A DNA stretch of 64,000 bases from Eonycteris spelaea (GCA_003508835.1 PUFA01000027.1:620001-684000), one strand, 5' to 3'. Positions 1 through 14,564 are shown, numbered from the stretch's first letter. The notes: generated by a model not told the origin, from the sequence alone. Program-made: numbers and translations.

Positions 1-2118
1 TAGGCCATTTCTGCCCTTAAATATAAACATCTTCATTTGTAGACATTCTAAAGAAGTCATCTATCAAAATTTTAAAACCTCAAGATATAAAATTTATAGT
101 TTAGCACTTGTTAATAATAGAGGCAAATAAAATAATAGGGAACTCTAAAATCTCAACTTACAAACTATTCAAACTTTTTTCAAATACCACTATCAAATGA
201 TACGCTAAAAAGTTATATTTAGGAGATAGTTTTTGGGAAGTTATTTCAATGAACTGACACAAAAGTATCTGTGAGTAGGACATGAGACAGAAAACACGTT
301 AGCCCCTGAAACAAAATGAAGGGATACATTCTAAGATCGAGGTAAGGAAAACCAAAATGTAGGTGATAAGGATGAGCTACTAGCAGGAAGAGGCCCAGGA
401 GACCATGACCACCCCAAATCTAAGAGATCATGCTGTGATGCTAACTAACAGAGAGCAATGTCATTAATCGAATTTACTTTGACAAAACCCCTGTATTTTA
501 TTTATATTAAAGTGAAGTCTGGAAAGACACAATTTGGCAGTGTGGCTTGGACCCTGCCGTAAGAGAGGGAATTTGTGCAACAAACAGAACTCCCTTCCCT
601 ATAGTCAAGATGGATACACCAGGCACAGGGCTTGAGGCCGTCAGGCATTAACTTCATCAGCCAATCCCCTTCATGGGTTCCACACTAACTATGCAACTGT
701 CTGACTATGATTTGGCTTTCCCATAGATAAGCATTCAAGGAAGGCAATGCCTTAGTTGGCAAATCCCAGTATACTTGAAAAGTACAGCTTTTATTGGAAA
801 AGAGTAAATGAACATTTTGGTTCAAACCTCAGTTTCTTGTGAGGTTGGCATGAGTTCACCATCCCTGGACTCCCAATTCCTTTAGGTATACTAATAAAAT
901 CAGGTTTCCAGCCTTTAATGCCAGGCGGATCCTGGATCATGGCAACCACACCACAGAATTGGCTCTCTGTGTGTGGGCAGCCAGCCATCATTCTAACTGC
1001 CTGAAAAGGCAACAGTGGTTGGTTACCTTGACCTTGAGACATACCTTTTCTTTACACTGTAACAGGATGTTTTGACTTTTAGTTCATGCAACTTTTAAAT
1101 TGTAAGAATAAAGAAACACCTCAAGACATATTCACTCAGGTTTGCAAGAAGAACTAAAGAAATCATTTCTTTGGGTAGCACAGATGAGCACTTTTGAAAA
1201 GGCTAATTCTGAGACTTGGTTTATACAGTACTGAATTGTTTTTATTATGAATTGACTCATGAGGTGGGTAGTGCTGAAGGGTGAGGACCTGATAATATAA
1301 AATCTCTTCTGGGGCTTTTCCGAACACCTCTTCCTTATCCTCCACTCAGGATCTGCCCATTAATCAACAGTGAGTTCTTGGACACCTTCAATGTGCTAAA
1401 ACTAAGATGTGGTAGTTAGCAAAATTGTCCCCTCAGGAAGTTTCTGGAATCATTGTTCTGGGGAGCCACTATAGCTGATGAGTCTACTTCCTATCTCGGG
1501 TGTACTAGGGTAGAAATATATTGAAAATGACTCACCCAGAGTGAGATTCGACTTTTCAAGTGAATTTTGTCAACACTGTTACAGAGAATTTTGTTCCTGG
1601 CTTTAGTTATCCAAAACACAACTTTGTTTTATTCATCTGATGTAAGACTAAACAAAAGCATTCATTAATAAAAAGCAGAGAAAACATGGTGCCAAAATCT
1701 TTGTATATTTTAGTGCACAATACATTTATCTTCTTCCAGGCAAATGGCATTCAACTCGTTTCTAATTCAAAGAAAGATAATGGAAAAAATTGTTTATAGT
1801 AGAACAATCTTCAATAATTCATAGCTTGATATAATACAATTACTTTAAAATGTCAAATGTCAAAATGCTGTATCAAATCTCTTCTTTTGTATTTCAACTC
1901 TAAGTTAACATTTTGATGAAAAAGGAATTCACAAACAGTAACTGTGTTTTATGGAAGGCTTGCCTCAACTTTTACTAAGCCCAGTTAAGCATAACAACTT
2001 TGACAGACTGACTGTGTAAAAGAGTTCTTACTTTTTTAAAAATGTCACCCTAATAATTTTTAGGTGTCCACACAAATTTAATTAATCTACTCTTAGTATA
2101 CACCCCCAAATTATCTGT
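1..2118. other. Unassigned AT-rich intron
   Basis: I see no gene, recognisable repeat or RNA here. The short open frames around 791-1345 have no family features and sit in intron. Confidence 0.5.
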
Positions 2119-2167
2119 GTGTACACATGCACACGTGCACACGCGCGCGCACACACACACACACAAC
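2119..2167. repeat. (CA)n microsatellite with alternating CG core
   Basis: Alternating purine-pyrimidine tract: GTGTGTACACATG, then CACGCGCGCG, then about ten CA units. The composition is Z-DNA prone. Confidence 0.9.
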
Positions 2168-2229
2168 ATAGCTTTTAATCATTAAGTAAAGAATGCAAAA
2201 CAAGAGAATTACTTACTTTAAGGTAAACT

Positions 2230-2345
2230 CACCTATACAGTAGGGCTGCTGTGAAGATAACACCATTTACTAAAAGCAAACTAGGGCTTGGGACATATTA
2301 AGTGTTCAATTAAAAATTAGTTGTGAGATTATGGTGATGAAGACT
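2230..2345 (+). repeat. MIR SINE fragment
   Basis: The run resembles the 3' half of the MIR consensus: a GGGCTGCTGTGAAGAT block, then a block ending in ACATATTAAGTGTTCAAT. Divergence is high. Confidence 0.5.
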
Positions 2346-2479
2346 TATTCTTAAGAATTGTAGTCTTATTTCATTTATTAGAGCTATTTTTTTCAAGGAT
2401 GAGGCTTCTCTTGATGCATGACTTTAGTGCATTATAAAACCTTCATTTATTGATGAATGAGGGTCAGTCTTTCAGCAGC

Positions 2480-4275
2480 TAAGGAACTCCAAGGATGCTG
2501 ACCACTTTAGATTCTTCTACCCACTCAAGACCCTCTTAGGACAGCCAATTCTTCCATTCTTGGTCTTCAACATGTGGCTTTTCCTTTTCCTACCCTCTCT
2601 GCCTAATTCTAGACACTTCCTACAGCCCTCACTTAAGGCTCCCAAGGCCACATCTTTCTTGCAATAGAAGAAAATCAAAGGCATTTGCCTCATCTATACA
2701 CCTACAGACATCTCCTACTTCCTTTGTATGACAACCAGAAGAATATCAAACCCCTCTTACTTCAATCTGGTCATTGATCTACCAACAACATTCCATTCTC
2801 AAATTATTCAATCGTAGTCTACACTCTGTGCTACACTTTCTCACTCCTTTGTTACCTGTTAGCTGGCTTCCCTCCTTCTCTTCCGGCAACATTTGTCTCT
2901 CGAATGGAGACTGATAACTTCCCACTACTGAATACAGTCTTCATTCTCTTCAACATCTTAGCAGCCCCTGAGAGAGCTGAATGAAATGCCTTCTTTCCTT
3001 GAAATTCATCCTTCTTGTGGTTTCTCTGGGTTTTCTTCTATTTCTCCCTCTACTTTCCTTCCTTCCCCTCTGTCCTTTTTTTTCCCCTCCTTCAAGCCTA
3101 AATGTAGGTAATCTCAAGTTTTCATTTTAGTTATTATTCCCCTCAAAGTATGAGAGTTCTTGCTCATTCATTGATTAACATGAGGGTCCTATCTGCCAGT
3201 GACCTGGAAGATCAATTGCAGATGGCAATTGTGTCTATGGCATGATTTCAAACATTTGTGCTGTGATGTGAAGGCTGCTGTGAGCAAATAAGTCACTTAG
3301 CTGGTGACACAAGCTTAGTCATGTGTTCGGTTTTCACATCGGGGCATTTTGGGCTGCTCTTGTGGGACACATGATGTGAAATAGTCATATTCTAAATGTG
3401 GGACTCAAAAAGATCTACATCTCCTTCTAAGACTGTTACAGGTTTTCTGGACTCCTGTCTGGAGCTCTGGATTTCCTGTACTTCAACTATAACTGCCTTG
3501 GCTATTTCCCGAGAGTACATCACTCGACATGTTCACAAGGGAATTCATCAGTGTCCCATTAAACCTGCTCCTTCTCCTGTGCATCTTATTTTTAATAGTA
3601 GCACCATCATCCTCTCACTCAAGCTTAAAACTGCAATTCATCTTGTTAACTCTATAACCCTATTCATCCACATACCCAACCAGACTGGCAAATTATTACA
3701 CTCAGTTATCTCTCATATTTAACCTCTTCTCTCATTTCAAGGCAACTACCCCAATTAAGGCCACCATTTTTTTTCTCTCTCCCCAGGAAATGGTTCATCT
3801 CTTAACTAGTTCGCTTGTCTCTAGGTTGTATTTCAATCGGGTTTACCCTCTGCTATTATTTTGACCCCACCACTTGAGCATATTGCTACTATTCCCCTTT
3901 TCTCCTCATGTTCTGGTCAACTTTAGTACCTCGGGTTCATCTGTCATGCAACATATGCCGTTCATTTCTACTTCTGCGATTCTGCTCACATCGTTCATCT
4001 CTTCTGTGGAGCCCAACTTTCCTGCTCCCACAAGTCTAACACTTTCTTCTTTTGAAGAATCATATCTGTACCTCTGAATGGTCCTTATTACTTTATTCTT
4101 TGTATTATAGTAGTTTGCACAGGTTCCCTCTCTCCTCCTACTAAATGATAAGCTCTCTTATAACCCAACTTAGATAAAGCAGGGACTGAGCAATACCATT
4201 TCGATTTTCCACTCTGCATACTGCCTTTGGTGGGTGCCTTGCCACTGAAGAGGTACTCAGTCAACCTCTGCTAAA
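2480..4275 (+). repeat. Pyrimidine-rich stretch, probably decayed L2 LINE pieces
   Basis: The C/T-rich composition and the closing block (AAATGATAAGCTCTC, GCAGGGACTGAGC, GGTACTCAGTCAA) look like an L2 3' end in + orientation. The section 3110-3390 differs in composition and may be an insertion. The open frames at 3396 and 3874 carry no motif I recognise. Assignment is weak except for the last 150 bp. Confidence 0.35.
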
Positions 4276-5762
4276 TGGAAAGTCACCTAAGCCACGATTT
4301 TATGAACATATCCCATGTCTTATGCTGCTATTTCTTGTAAGCAACATGAACTCTGGGAATGAAATCCAAACTGTAGCTGGATGCTCTTAGCATCTTTGGG
4401 TCCATCCTAAAAGGATCTTCAATTCAGGCAATCTCATTATTCAAGTCTAGAACAGGCCCTGAGAATTGGAATATGCCAAATCAACCCCAGTTTCTTCAGA
4501 ATAGAGACACCATAGAAGCAATCTTCATTTCTTGGGATACTGTAACATCCCCAATGTTGTAAATATGTGAATTGCCCATTTTAGGAATAGAAAAAGGAGA
4601 GAATTAGCAAAGTTCCATTTAATTTTTCAGCCAGTAAACATTTTTTTCAGAGTACAATAACTTACTAAATAGTAAACTAAAAACTTAATAAAGCTTCCAA
4701 ATTTGTTTCACCCTTACAAACCAGAAATTTCTTAGATCTGGAACCAGCTAGCTTAACATAAATTGTGTGAAAAATTTAGTATTATTAGTCCTATTAAAAT
4801 ATTTTCTTTATACTTAAGTATAAACATATAAAAGTGGGGAAACTTTTCGAAATTAGTTAACAATGACATTTTAAAAATCAGCTGTAAATTTCATTTGACC
4901 CTTTGTTTTATTTGGGGGTGGGGATGACTTCCACTTATAACAGGAATTCCTTTCTTTCTTCAAACATTGGAAGTAAGCCTTTGTAGAAAGGGAGATTTCT
5001 GAAGTTTTGAAGAAACAAATGAATAATTAATGCCTACAAAGTTTCTGTCATCAAAGACTTTGCATAAACAATTTCTTTTTTACTATTTGAAACTAAAGTT
5101 ACAGGAACACAGAATTTTAAAGCTAGAGGTCATCAAGCTTTAGTCTTTTTAAAATAAGAAAATTCAGGCAGGGAATGGTTAAGATTACCAGTCCAGGATG
5201 TCCTTGTGAACTGTCCTCTCCCTATACCATTCAGCCACTGAATGAAACAAAAATACTTCCCAAAATTAATTTCAGGAGGGAAAGCATATTATTCTTATAC
5301 CTTAAAAATTATCAAGTATTCTTCAAAGAAGTTTTTAAAATATTTGGAAAAAGAGGAGAACGTATGCTTCAATATTCCAATATAACTATGGATACTTTCA
5401 AAAGAATTCTAACTTATTAAAAGTGTGACCTAATATTCTAATACATCCTCTGGGTTTGCAAATGCCTCCTATTTTCTAAAATCATGGGGTATGGGCATTC
5501 AACCTTAAGAGAATTCACTCTACTTACTGTCCTCTCTCCTCAAAGGCACAAAGACATAAAGTGCCCGTTTATTACACAAGCACTATCACATGTCTTTTTA
5601 ACTGTCAAATATAGTGGTTTATGTACATAGCTCCAGCTCTCGCTGCTTAGAAGTGTATAATATACGATCATTTCCTCCATATTAAAAAACACTACTTTCT
5701 GCACGTTCGCATTCCCTGGGGGGTGAAGAATGGTGGTGGTGGTGTCCACACAATGCTACGGA
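4276..5762. other. Unassigned intron
   Basis: AT-rich DNA in which I recognise no gene or repeat family. Confidence 0.5.
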
Positions 5763-5934
5763 TTGGAGTTTCTCAACTCTGGCGTTATTCATATTTGAAG
5801 TCAGGTAACCCGTTGTTGTGGGAGACTGTTCTGTGCATTTAGAGTGTTTAGCAGCATCCTTAGAAGCCAGTAGTATCCCTCCAGTTGTTAACCACAAGAC
5901 ATCTGCAGACGTTGCCCTCAGCTGAGAACTACTG
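5763..5934 (-). mobile_element. MER20 (hAT-Charlie, non-autonomous DNA transposon)
   Basis: The block runs from a TTTCTCAAC start through CTGTTCTGTGCATTTAGAG and GTTTAGCAGCATCC to GAGAACTACTG, in the order of the MER20 consensus reverse complement. It covers about 170 of roughly 220 bp. MER20 copies are old in placental mammals. Confidence 0.7.
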
Positions 5935-7616
5935 CTACTGAGGGCGAGGAGTTCACGCTGCATACGTTCTGATACAATTTTTAAAACATAACCCCAATGT
6001 TAAGAGAATCAGTAGTAATTAATCTTTTCAAGGTTTCATATATAATTGTCACTGTATGTGTGCATATCATTTCAATGTAATTCTTAGAAAACCAGACTAT
6101 CTCACACCGTCAACCAAACAAGCCTTTATTAAGCACCTGCAGCATGGTCAGGAGTACGCTAACCACCAAAGAAAGATAAAAGCTGTGGGGTATATTCACA
6201 AGGATCTTGCATTGGAATTGAGAAAGAAGATGTGTATATGTGAAATAACCACAGACACCTCAGACAAGATAGAACACAGAGCTCAGCCAGGTGAAACAAA
6301 CGTCTCCAGGGAGAAGTGATCAATGGTAGCACTCAAGTTTCCAGAAATGCTCTTATAGAGCTGATGAGATTTGAGCTTAACCTCTGAAGACGAGTGCATG
6401 TCAAATAGATAATGAGAAGAAGAGAAGGCAAAACATACGAGCAAGGTTTCCTGGAAAAGCAATCGGTCTCTGTCTGAGGTCAAGTAGGCAGCATTCATTT
6501 AGAGGATACTGGAGCATGAACATGTAAAACATGTTCCAGACACTGGAAGGCTCTGCAAGACAGGGAGGAAAATCTGGACTTGATGTGGTACATACTAAGG
6601 TCATTTTGAGCACATAGTGATACTGGAAGAGGCATGAACTAGAAAATGGTTCCCGAAAGAGAGGGAAAAAGTCATTAATCGACAGAAACCTGGAATAGTA
6701 GTAATGACAACGAAGAGGAAAAATGGGCACCAGAAACATTTTGAAGGGAAAGCATATTGGACTTGGTTCATATCAGACCACATCAAGTAGAAGGGAAATC
6801 AACCTTCAAGATTCAAGTCTGGATTACTAGAAAAAACGAGTGAAGCCTCAACCTATCTATACCATCTACCATATTCTTGGATTTTGGTATTACTCAACTT
6901 AATTAACCTTAAGAGTCCGTCTCCACTGCTAATTTTATATAATCATTTCATTGGATTAAAGACATTTTTATAAATGGAGGCATTAGAAGATCAACCATAA
7001 AACATTATATATCAATCATTGTGATATACGCAATAAAGAGTAGAGATGAGGAAATACATCCATAATTTGGAGGGAGCTCTGATTTGAGGCATCAGTTGTT
7101 TGGAATTACTTTAGACTCTCATCACTTGAGTGTAAGTGTATTCTCTTATAAGGACAGGTCACTGAGCCATCTTACTTCCTTAGTCTTTTTTTTTTTTAAA
7201 CTCCTGATTCCCTAGCAGGGTCCAAATACAACTAATTTAAAAATTCAATTTAAAAAACAGTCAAAAAATTCAACTACCTCTTACTTCTCAACCATCATCA
7301 TGGATTCCATGATGTTCTGAGCCATACTCTAAGGAAACCCCAAAATTTTCAGTTCCTGTTAGCTCCACTCACCTCAGCCATCTCATCTTGCTCCTAATGA
7401 AAATATTCAGGAAAAACGTTATCCCTCCTCTGGGTTTTCTTTTTCTCAGCCACTGAAGATAAGGAAACTACCAACATTGGAAATGCTGATTAATGAATGT
7501 TGAACTTACTAATAGTAGATGGTGTTAGGCCCGCGCGTTTCCCCTGATTTATGCCACATGCTTTTGTTATTTTTTGTTTCTTAAGCACTGATGTTAATTA
7601 GTACCTTTTTCACATG
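5935..7616. other. Unassigned intron
   Basis: No recognisable gene or repeat apart from a short poly(T) near 7188. Overlapping small open frames at 6056-6786 on both strands show no family motif. Confidence 0.5.
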
Positions 7617-7832
7617 CAGCGCTTCAGAACCTCAGCACTACCGACATTTAAAATTTCCTTTTTGTTGTGGGGAGCTGTCCCAAGCACTGTAGAATATTTA
7701 ACAGCATCCATGACCTCTAACCATTAGACCCTAGTAGCAACGGCCCTCCCCAGCTGCGACAAAGAGTGTGTCCAGAAATTGCCAAATATCCGCTAGAAAT
7801 AAGGACTGGTGGTTCTCAGTTCAAGACCACTG
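7617..7832 (-). mobile_element. MER20 (hAT-Charlie, non-autonomous DNA transposon)
   Basis: This is near full length in reverse orientation: CCTCAGCACTACCGACATTT, GGGGAGCTGTCCCAAGCA, AACAGCATCCATGACCTC, GAAATTGCCAAATATCC and a GGTTCTCAG...CCACTG end. It is the second MER20 within 2 kb, in the same orientation. Confidence 0.75.
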
Positions 7833-8819
7833 CTGTAATGTGATCCTTGGCCAGGGATCAACAGTGGCCAGGGAGTGCTTATAATCCAGGTGCAAGACTG
7901 AACGAATGAGTAGAAGGAGTAGATAGGAGCAAAAGGAATAGCTCTGAAAATCTGTGATTTCTTCAACTATAAAAAAAAATATTGTCCTTTCTCAATTCAA
8001 GAATGCTAGAAGCCCAGTGAAAGAAAAGTGGACACGTAACCTGTGTCCCCAAAGTAGGACCACGAAGAGTGGTACCTGAGTGTTAGAAGCTGAATCACGT
8101 AGCTGCCCGCTCCACCTCCTCCACCCGCCATGTTGCCACTTCCCTGGGCTCCAGTCATTCAGGATCAAAGAGATGCTGCTTTGGGGTTTGTTGATAAAAG
8201 CATCATCTACTGACTCAATTATACTTAAGATGTCTTCTAGCCATCATGAAGCAAAGCAATATCTGCTCAATGGTTTAAAAAAATAAAAATCCATTTTCTA
8301 TAATATGTTCCAACTTTTCAATCTGGAGTATGTTTTTCCCACCAAAATAAGTGAGCTCAAGACTTCACTGTGGCCAGAAACTGATTATGCTCATACATGC
8401 AACCTACTCTTCATGAACTCCTTCGGTGTTCTCAGGATGTGCTACACTTGAAAATTCTCCAACTTTTTATAACTAAAAACTACCGTTAAGTCTGGGCATG
8501 CAATTTTAAACTAATGTTTAGTCAAACTTCAAAATGATTTAAGAATTAACCTAAACCTGCATTTTTATAACATGGTATTTTGCTTCTTAAAGACTCAGAC
8601 CTTAGTTAGAAAAACAAAAAAATCAAATGTCAAACAATTTTCTTAACTATGTGAAACCAGAACCAAAATCTAGTCTTTCCTAGACTGGAGCTTCCCCCCG
8701 CCCCCCTGCCCTCACACCATGCCTCAGACTCCCTGGAAAATGAACTAAGAACCAGTGGTTGCATGCTGGTGTGGAGCACCATGCCAAAAACCTCACTCAG
8801 AGCCAGAGCTGTGAAGACC
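7833..8819. other. Unassigned intron
   Basis: No recognisable feature. A C-run near 8694-8706 is the only low-complexity element. Confidence 0.45.
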
Positions 8820-9090
8820 ATAATGGGCTCTGAAAGCAGAGGTTATGAGGGAAGCCTGGGTATGAAGACACACAGAAAGCAGTGACGGTAGACACTCAGA
8901 GGCAACTCCCTGGTACAAGACAGGCCACAGACACTCCTTATATACTCCTGGAGCCATACCCCTGTCCCAGCAGGACAAGTATATAAAGATTCTCAGGAGG
9001 GCTATGCTCCCTTACAATAAAATCCTTTTTCCCTGGGCTAGCTTCAGTGGATCTCTATCACTTCCAATCCTAACATCAAGCCTACTGGTT
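8820..9090 (+). mobile_element. Possible LTR fragment of an old endogenous retrovirus
   Basis: The sequence ends with an AATAAAATCC polyadenylation-like block (9017-9026), followed by GGATCTCTATC and a CTACTGG end, the order typical of an LTR R-U5. No retroviral coding sequence adjoins it. Family not identified. Confidence 0.35.
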
Positions 9091-9182
9091 ATGGCGTAAA
9101 CTACGCCCTTGTTCTCATCTTCTGGTTATAAAACGTCATTTAAAAATCTACTTCTTGTGAGGGAGGGGGGAATGAGCAGTTG

Positions 9183-9965
9183 GACCACAAATAGCCATGG
9201 CAATCTTGAGAAAGAAGAACAAAGTTGGAGGTATCACGCTACCTGTCATCAAGCTAGCTATACTACAGGGCTGCACTAATCAAAAGCATGGTAGTGGCAT
9301 AAATAAACATAGATCAATGAAACAGAATAGAGAGCCCAGAAATAAATCCAAGCCTATGTGGTTAATTAATCAATGACAAAGGAGGCAAGAAATACAATGG
9401 TTAAAGACAATATTTTCAATAAATGGTGCTGTGGAAAACTGGAGAGGCACATGCAAAAAAATCCAAAACTAGACCTCTTCCTTACATCATATATAAGAAT
9501 AAACTCAAAATGGATTAAAGACTTAAATGTAAGAACCAAAACCATAAAACTCCTAAAAAGAAAACAAAGGCAGTAAACTCTTTGATGTTGCTTGTGGTAA
9601 TATATATATATATATATTAATGTATCTCTTTGGCTAAGGGAAACAAAAGAAAAACTAAACAACTGGAAAGACATAAATCTCATCACTACCATTCCTTTAC
9701 TTTTATCATTACTTTTCATTTTTATTAGGTTCTTTATAAACATATGCAATTAAATGCAAATATACATGTACTCACATGAAGAACCAGGAGGGGCAGGGTG
9801 GGGAACGTGAAAGAGAAATAACACAATGTCCTAGATTACCACTTATCCATATTTTTTAAAAAGTCAGTTCATGTTTTAACATGAGACCAAAGTTCTTCTG
9901 GAACCTTGTATACCTGAAACTGATATAATATTGTATGTCAACTGTAATTGAAAAGTAAAATTTTT
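9183..9965 (+). mobile_element. L1 LINE fragment: 3' end of ORF2 and 3' UTR
   Basis: The run matches the end of L1 ORF2 (CACAAATAGCCATGGCAATC, then the AAAACTAGACCTCTTCCTTA and AAAATGGATTAAAGACTTAA segments). The 3' UTR follows and ends in GTATACCTGAAACTGATATA and an A-rich tail. A frame at 9373-9576 keeps part of the ORF2 C-terminal region, but stops break it. Truncated at the 5' side and inactive. Confidence 0.85.
9600..9618. repeat. (TA)n microsatellite inside the L1
   Basis: About nine TA units interrupt the L1 ORF2 remnant. Confidence 0.9.
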
Positions 9966-12900
9966 TATGAGTTTCTCTGTGGCCAGATAATGGGCACTAG
10001 GTATATATCATGCATAATAATGCCAACAATAAAAACCAACAGGAATTTTACATGTGAAACAGACCAAAAACTCTTGTTTACATGTCAAGTGTAACAATTC
10101 TTTTATTCATATTTTTCTACTATAAGACCAAAGGCTGGATGCATGCAAGATGAATTTACTGTATGTTTCCCACAGGACACATAATATGATAAGAACAAAC
10201 AAATGTAAGTTTATTAAGGTTTTGGGCAACGGTCAATTTCAAATAAAGCATACTGAAATTGTAGCTTTTACCAATTTTGGAGCCAAATTCATTTTAATTT
10301 ATAGTACTCCTTTGCAGTATAAGGTGTGTTTCTTCTAATTTCCCCTTTAACTTCATTTCTTTCTTCTGTCTAGTCAAAAGAACCAGAAGTGTTTTCCTGT
10401 ACTAATTTTGATATTTTAATGGTATTTCAAAATTAAGAAATAATTTATTTCTTTGATTTAATCTCTTCTATTTATTTTTGGTCATTTTATTCTATTTTTA
10501 TACTTTCAGAGTTTTATTCTTCCTATATATTCTTTTTCTTTTTCATGATTTTATTCTTCATCTGAATAATTCCTGCTTGCCCTTAACTCTCAACCTTTCT
10601 CTCCATAATATGCACGTTTAAAAGAATAAAATTTTATATCTAACCAAAACATAATGCAATTGATCTTGTTTCTTCAATAGACATAAAATTTTCTCTTCAC
10701 CTATCATGAATAGCCAAACTGTATAATGAAGTAAATATTTGTTAACTATAATTCTCTAATAGCAGGCTAACTATTCAGGATTACAATAAAAAATAAATTT
10801 AAAACATTTTCTCAATCAACAAAGTATTAAATTATGAGTTTAGTATTAAATGTATTTTGTCATATTCCGATTCTTTGAAAAGGGACTTAATGCACAGAAG
10901 CAAACAACTTTCTATTAACTAAGCATTTTTCTTACTCAACTGGACTGCTCAATTCTTTGATTATGCATGTTAACAAAAAGACTTCCCTATCGAAGTCAAA
11001 AAAACAATATAATAAATTCGACATCTCCTATGGTAATTTTCTTTTTCAGTGATAATGAAGTAGAATTTCCTGCTATAGCTCAATACACAGAACATTTGCT
11101 AAACCAGCAGATGAGAAAATGCAAAAGGAATCAAATTGTATTGTTGTAGGCAGTAGCAGAAACTTGGGAATCTTGAGTGTATGCTACAAATTCTCAGATT
11201 TCTATAGCACCATCTCAGAGAACACACAAGAAAAGAAGTTTTGTTTGCTTTTGCCTATATTGCTCATTATTCCCATATTCTTTAAATGATTTCATGTTTC
11301 TGAATACTGTATACCTTATTGTTGAGTTGGCTAAATAGTTTGGTAGAATGCTTACAGACATGTCTGAAACAAATGATTCACATTAAGCACCTTCTAGATA
11401 GTAAATGCTGTTTAAAGTAATTTACTATTGATTGGACCAATCTGACAAGACTTCTGCCTGGCAAAAAGTAGGCTTGTAAATTCTGTTTATCTTCCACCAT
11501 TATTTGCTTTTTATTTTATGATCAATGAAGTAAAATTTCATGTTCATTTTTCCAAAGATCTGAACCTTTCTGAAAATCTTATGCTTTGGAATCAAGCTCT
11601 TCATGTAATGTCTCAAGTATTTTGAGGTTGGGTGGTCATAGGAACAACCAGAACATAATCCATTTTTAGCTGGTAGGATAGTCAAATAAGCAAAAGTATG
11701 TTTCTGAATGAAAGACATTCAGAATAATACATATTACTGCATATTTTCAGTATGATTATGTAACAAGATGCCACTTCAAAGCTAACTTTTCATTTGTATT
11801 ACATGTGCAAAAGGTCAGGATTATGTTTTTTGTAGGAATCTTTTCATTTGCTTATTTGGAAGCAGTTTAAGGGCAAAAAATTCTTGCTCTTTAGAGGCTT
11901 TGGTAAAGATAAAAACACATAAAGAAATATTTAATCATAAAAATTGTGTCTTAAATCCAGCAGTATTCTTGCTATAATATTGGTATTTCTTCACTGCAAA
12001 CTACTGCTTTAAGATGTCTTCAATAATAAACGTATTTCTAAAGAAACATATGTCTGGATAATCTATAAAATGGTTTTTAAATTGTTCCACAAATTTTAAA
12101 TAAATTGGTTGTCAACATAGATAAACTCTCAACCATGTCCTGTAATTAACATTAAACAGCCAAGGAAAACAGGTAAAAAGGTTTCATGATTTTATAAAAT
12201 TTTCAAGGTTTTCTCAACTATTTCATCTCCAGACATCTCAATATTAACAATTTGGGGTCTAAAGGTTTTGGCTAGTTCTAAATATTAAACTAATTAATAA
12301 AAACAATCTGGCCCTATTCTGGACTATTCAGGAAATGATGAGGGTCCTAATGAACAGATCCACGATTTCCCTCCCTGACTCTGCCCCCTCACTCACTAAT
12401 CCATCAGAAAATTGAAACAGCAAATACACTGCAACTATAGTTTGAACTTCATTTCCTTCCATTCCTGTCCCAGTTATTAGAATGTACAGAGATAATACAA
12501 AGACAAAATTAATTATAACAGGACTGCCTAAAATAGAGAGGTAGGGATATATTTATTTATAGTTCAGGGTCAAAGCTACTTCCTTAGATTGTGAACATCT
12601 TAAGAACAAAAAGCATCTAATCCAGGGCAGAGTTGAATGTTTTATACTTAACACCATTATTTAACTAAACACAGAAAGGGAGGAATGATTTCTGATTTCT
12701 GATGGTAGGAAAACCGAAGGTTCTCTGAAAAGTGTTTGGACCAAGGTCATTGAATATTATTAGCTTGAGCAGGGCTGCAAAAGAGAAACCAGGAAGTGCT
12801 GAGTCATTGTGAGCCTAAGTGACACTTTCGTCAGCACTTCTGGTAAGAGGTGATTGTACTTCCTTTGACCTGCCATGTGTTCTGTTGTCAGTGGCCTACG

Positions 12901-13261
12901 GTAGGTAAGGGAAAGTAGAGAAGCAACGAGAACAAATATCAAATAACACTATTTAACAGTCTCCATTCCATGTGCATTTATTTCTACATTCAGCTGTTTA
13001 AAACAAACTCTTAAAAAGTACAATTAAATTAAAACACATATGTATGTGGCATTTATTATCTGTCAGAATTAAGCAATTATACCTCTAATTTCTGGTTAAA
13101 GATAGTTTTCCTCCTCAAATAATCAGCATGCCTTGGTCAGCATGCAGTTTATGCGCATTTAATTCCCAAACAGGCCTTACCAAAACAGTCATATTCAAAT
13201 GGTCTTTGCATGACTAAAACACTTGTAATACTAGATAGAAATATCTAAAATAGGGAAAATA
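9966..13261. other. Unassigned AT-rich intron
   Basis: No gene or clear repeat found. A T-rich patch at 10380-10560 could be antisense L1 but I cannot support it. Confidence 0.45.
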
Positions 13262-13415
13262 ACACTCAGAGTCAGGTGACCCTTAACAGGTCATTTAAAT
13301 TCTGTGCCTGTTTCTTTATTTATAAAATGGGAATAACAATCTTTCCCCAGCCTCTGTTACTGTTGCTGTGACAATAACTATATTAACAGCACTTAAGAAG
13401 TGCTTCTGTCATGCG
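13262..13415 (+). repeat. MIR SINE fragment
   Basis: The sequence follows the MIR core: GGTGACCCTTAACAGGTCAT, TCTGTGCCTGTTTC, ATAAAATGGGAATAACAATC and the tail region. Confidence 0.7.
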
Positions 13416-14564
13416 AAAAGGAATGACATTCATTATGATTTAAAAAATAAAATAAAATCTCAGTCTTAGGCTAGCTTCTATGTATTTCATTAGTAACATC
13501 CAATAATTTCATTGGATTTGAATGTGTACGTTGTCACTCAGGTTAGAGTCCACACAAGACAAAAGACCTGAGAACACCAATAGTACACGGATAGTATTCA
13601 ACAGTACTGGGCTATATAAAAGTATACTTTTATAAAAGGCAATTATATGTGAGAAATATCACAATAATATTTTATCGAGGAAAAAGAAAGTTTGAGGTGA
13701 CACAAAAAATTAGTAGTCAGTATTTTCCTGCAGAATTCCCACAGGTCTCCAAACACCTCATTCAAATAAAACCAACTTTTCTTCAATCACCAGCAATAAA
13801 TTTATAAAATTCTATTTAATGTTATAATTGTAGTACTTGAACAAAACCAAAAGAGCAAATATTACTTTTTGCAATATTTTATTTAATTGTAGTACATTAT
13901 TCACTTATGTTTTGGAACAAATAAGCATTGTGAGATAGACAGGGATTCAGCTACATTTACCAAGTTGTATTTACTAAAAACCTTGAATCCTTATACCAAG
14001 ATTTAGCAGCGGCTTTTGGGCAATCATCTTTTTCGTCCCTTTATAATCTCTGTACATTTAGATGACATAGATGTGACTGAAAAGATTTATGTTCTCCCTA
14101 TTATGTATAAAAACAAAATAGGAAGATTGCTCCTTGACGCTCAAAAGAAAGAACAGGTGATTTTAAGTACATTAAGGTTTGAGATTAAATGTGGCAATGA
14201 TTCTAGCACCTGCAGATGGCAGAAGATGGAATTCAAGATGACAACATAACTCTCTCAAACAGCAAACATTTACTGAATAGCTCCAATATCCATAGTGCCC
14301 GTATCTTAAAACTATGCACTACCGAATATAATTTCTGCCCAAGGCTTATTATCTATAGGAAAACTGGGCACACCCGATAAGAGTCCTGCCAGACTTAATC
14401 ATTTCATCCGAGAGAATGAGAGATGCACTTAACATTAGACTCTGAAGAGGACTTTATCGAGTTCACCTACTCATTCCACGAACAAAATCACTTTCCTTCA
14501 AAATATTCCAAGTAGTTGAGTGACTGTACCAAGGTGGAGAGAAAGGGGCAGTGAAGTGACTAAA
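13416..14564. other. Unassigned AT-rich intron
   Basis: No gene or repeat recognised. Confidence 0.45.
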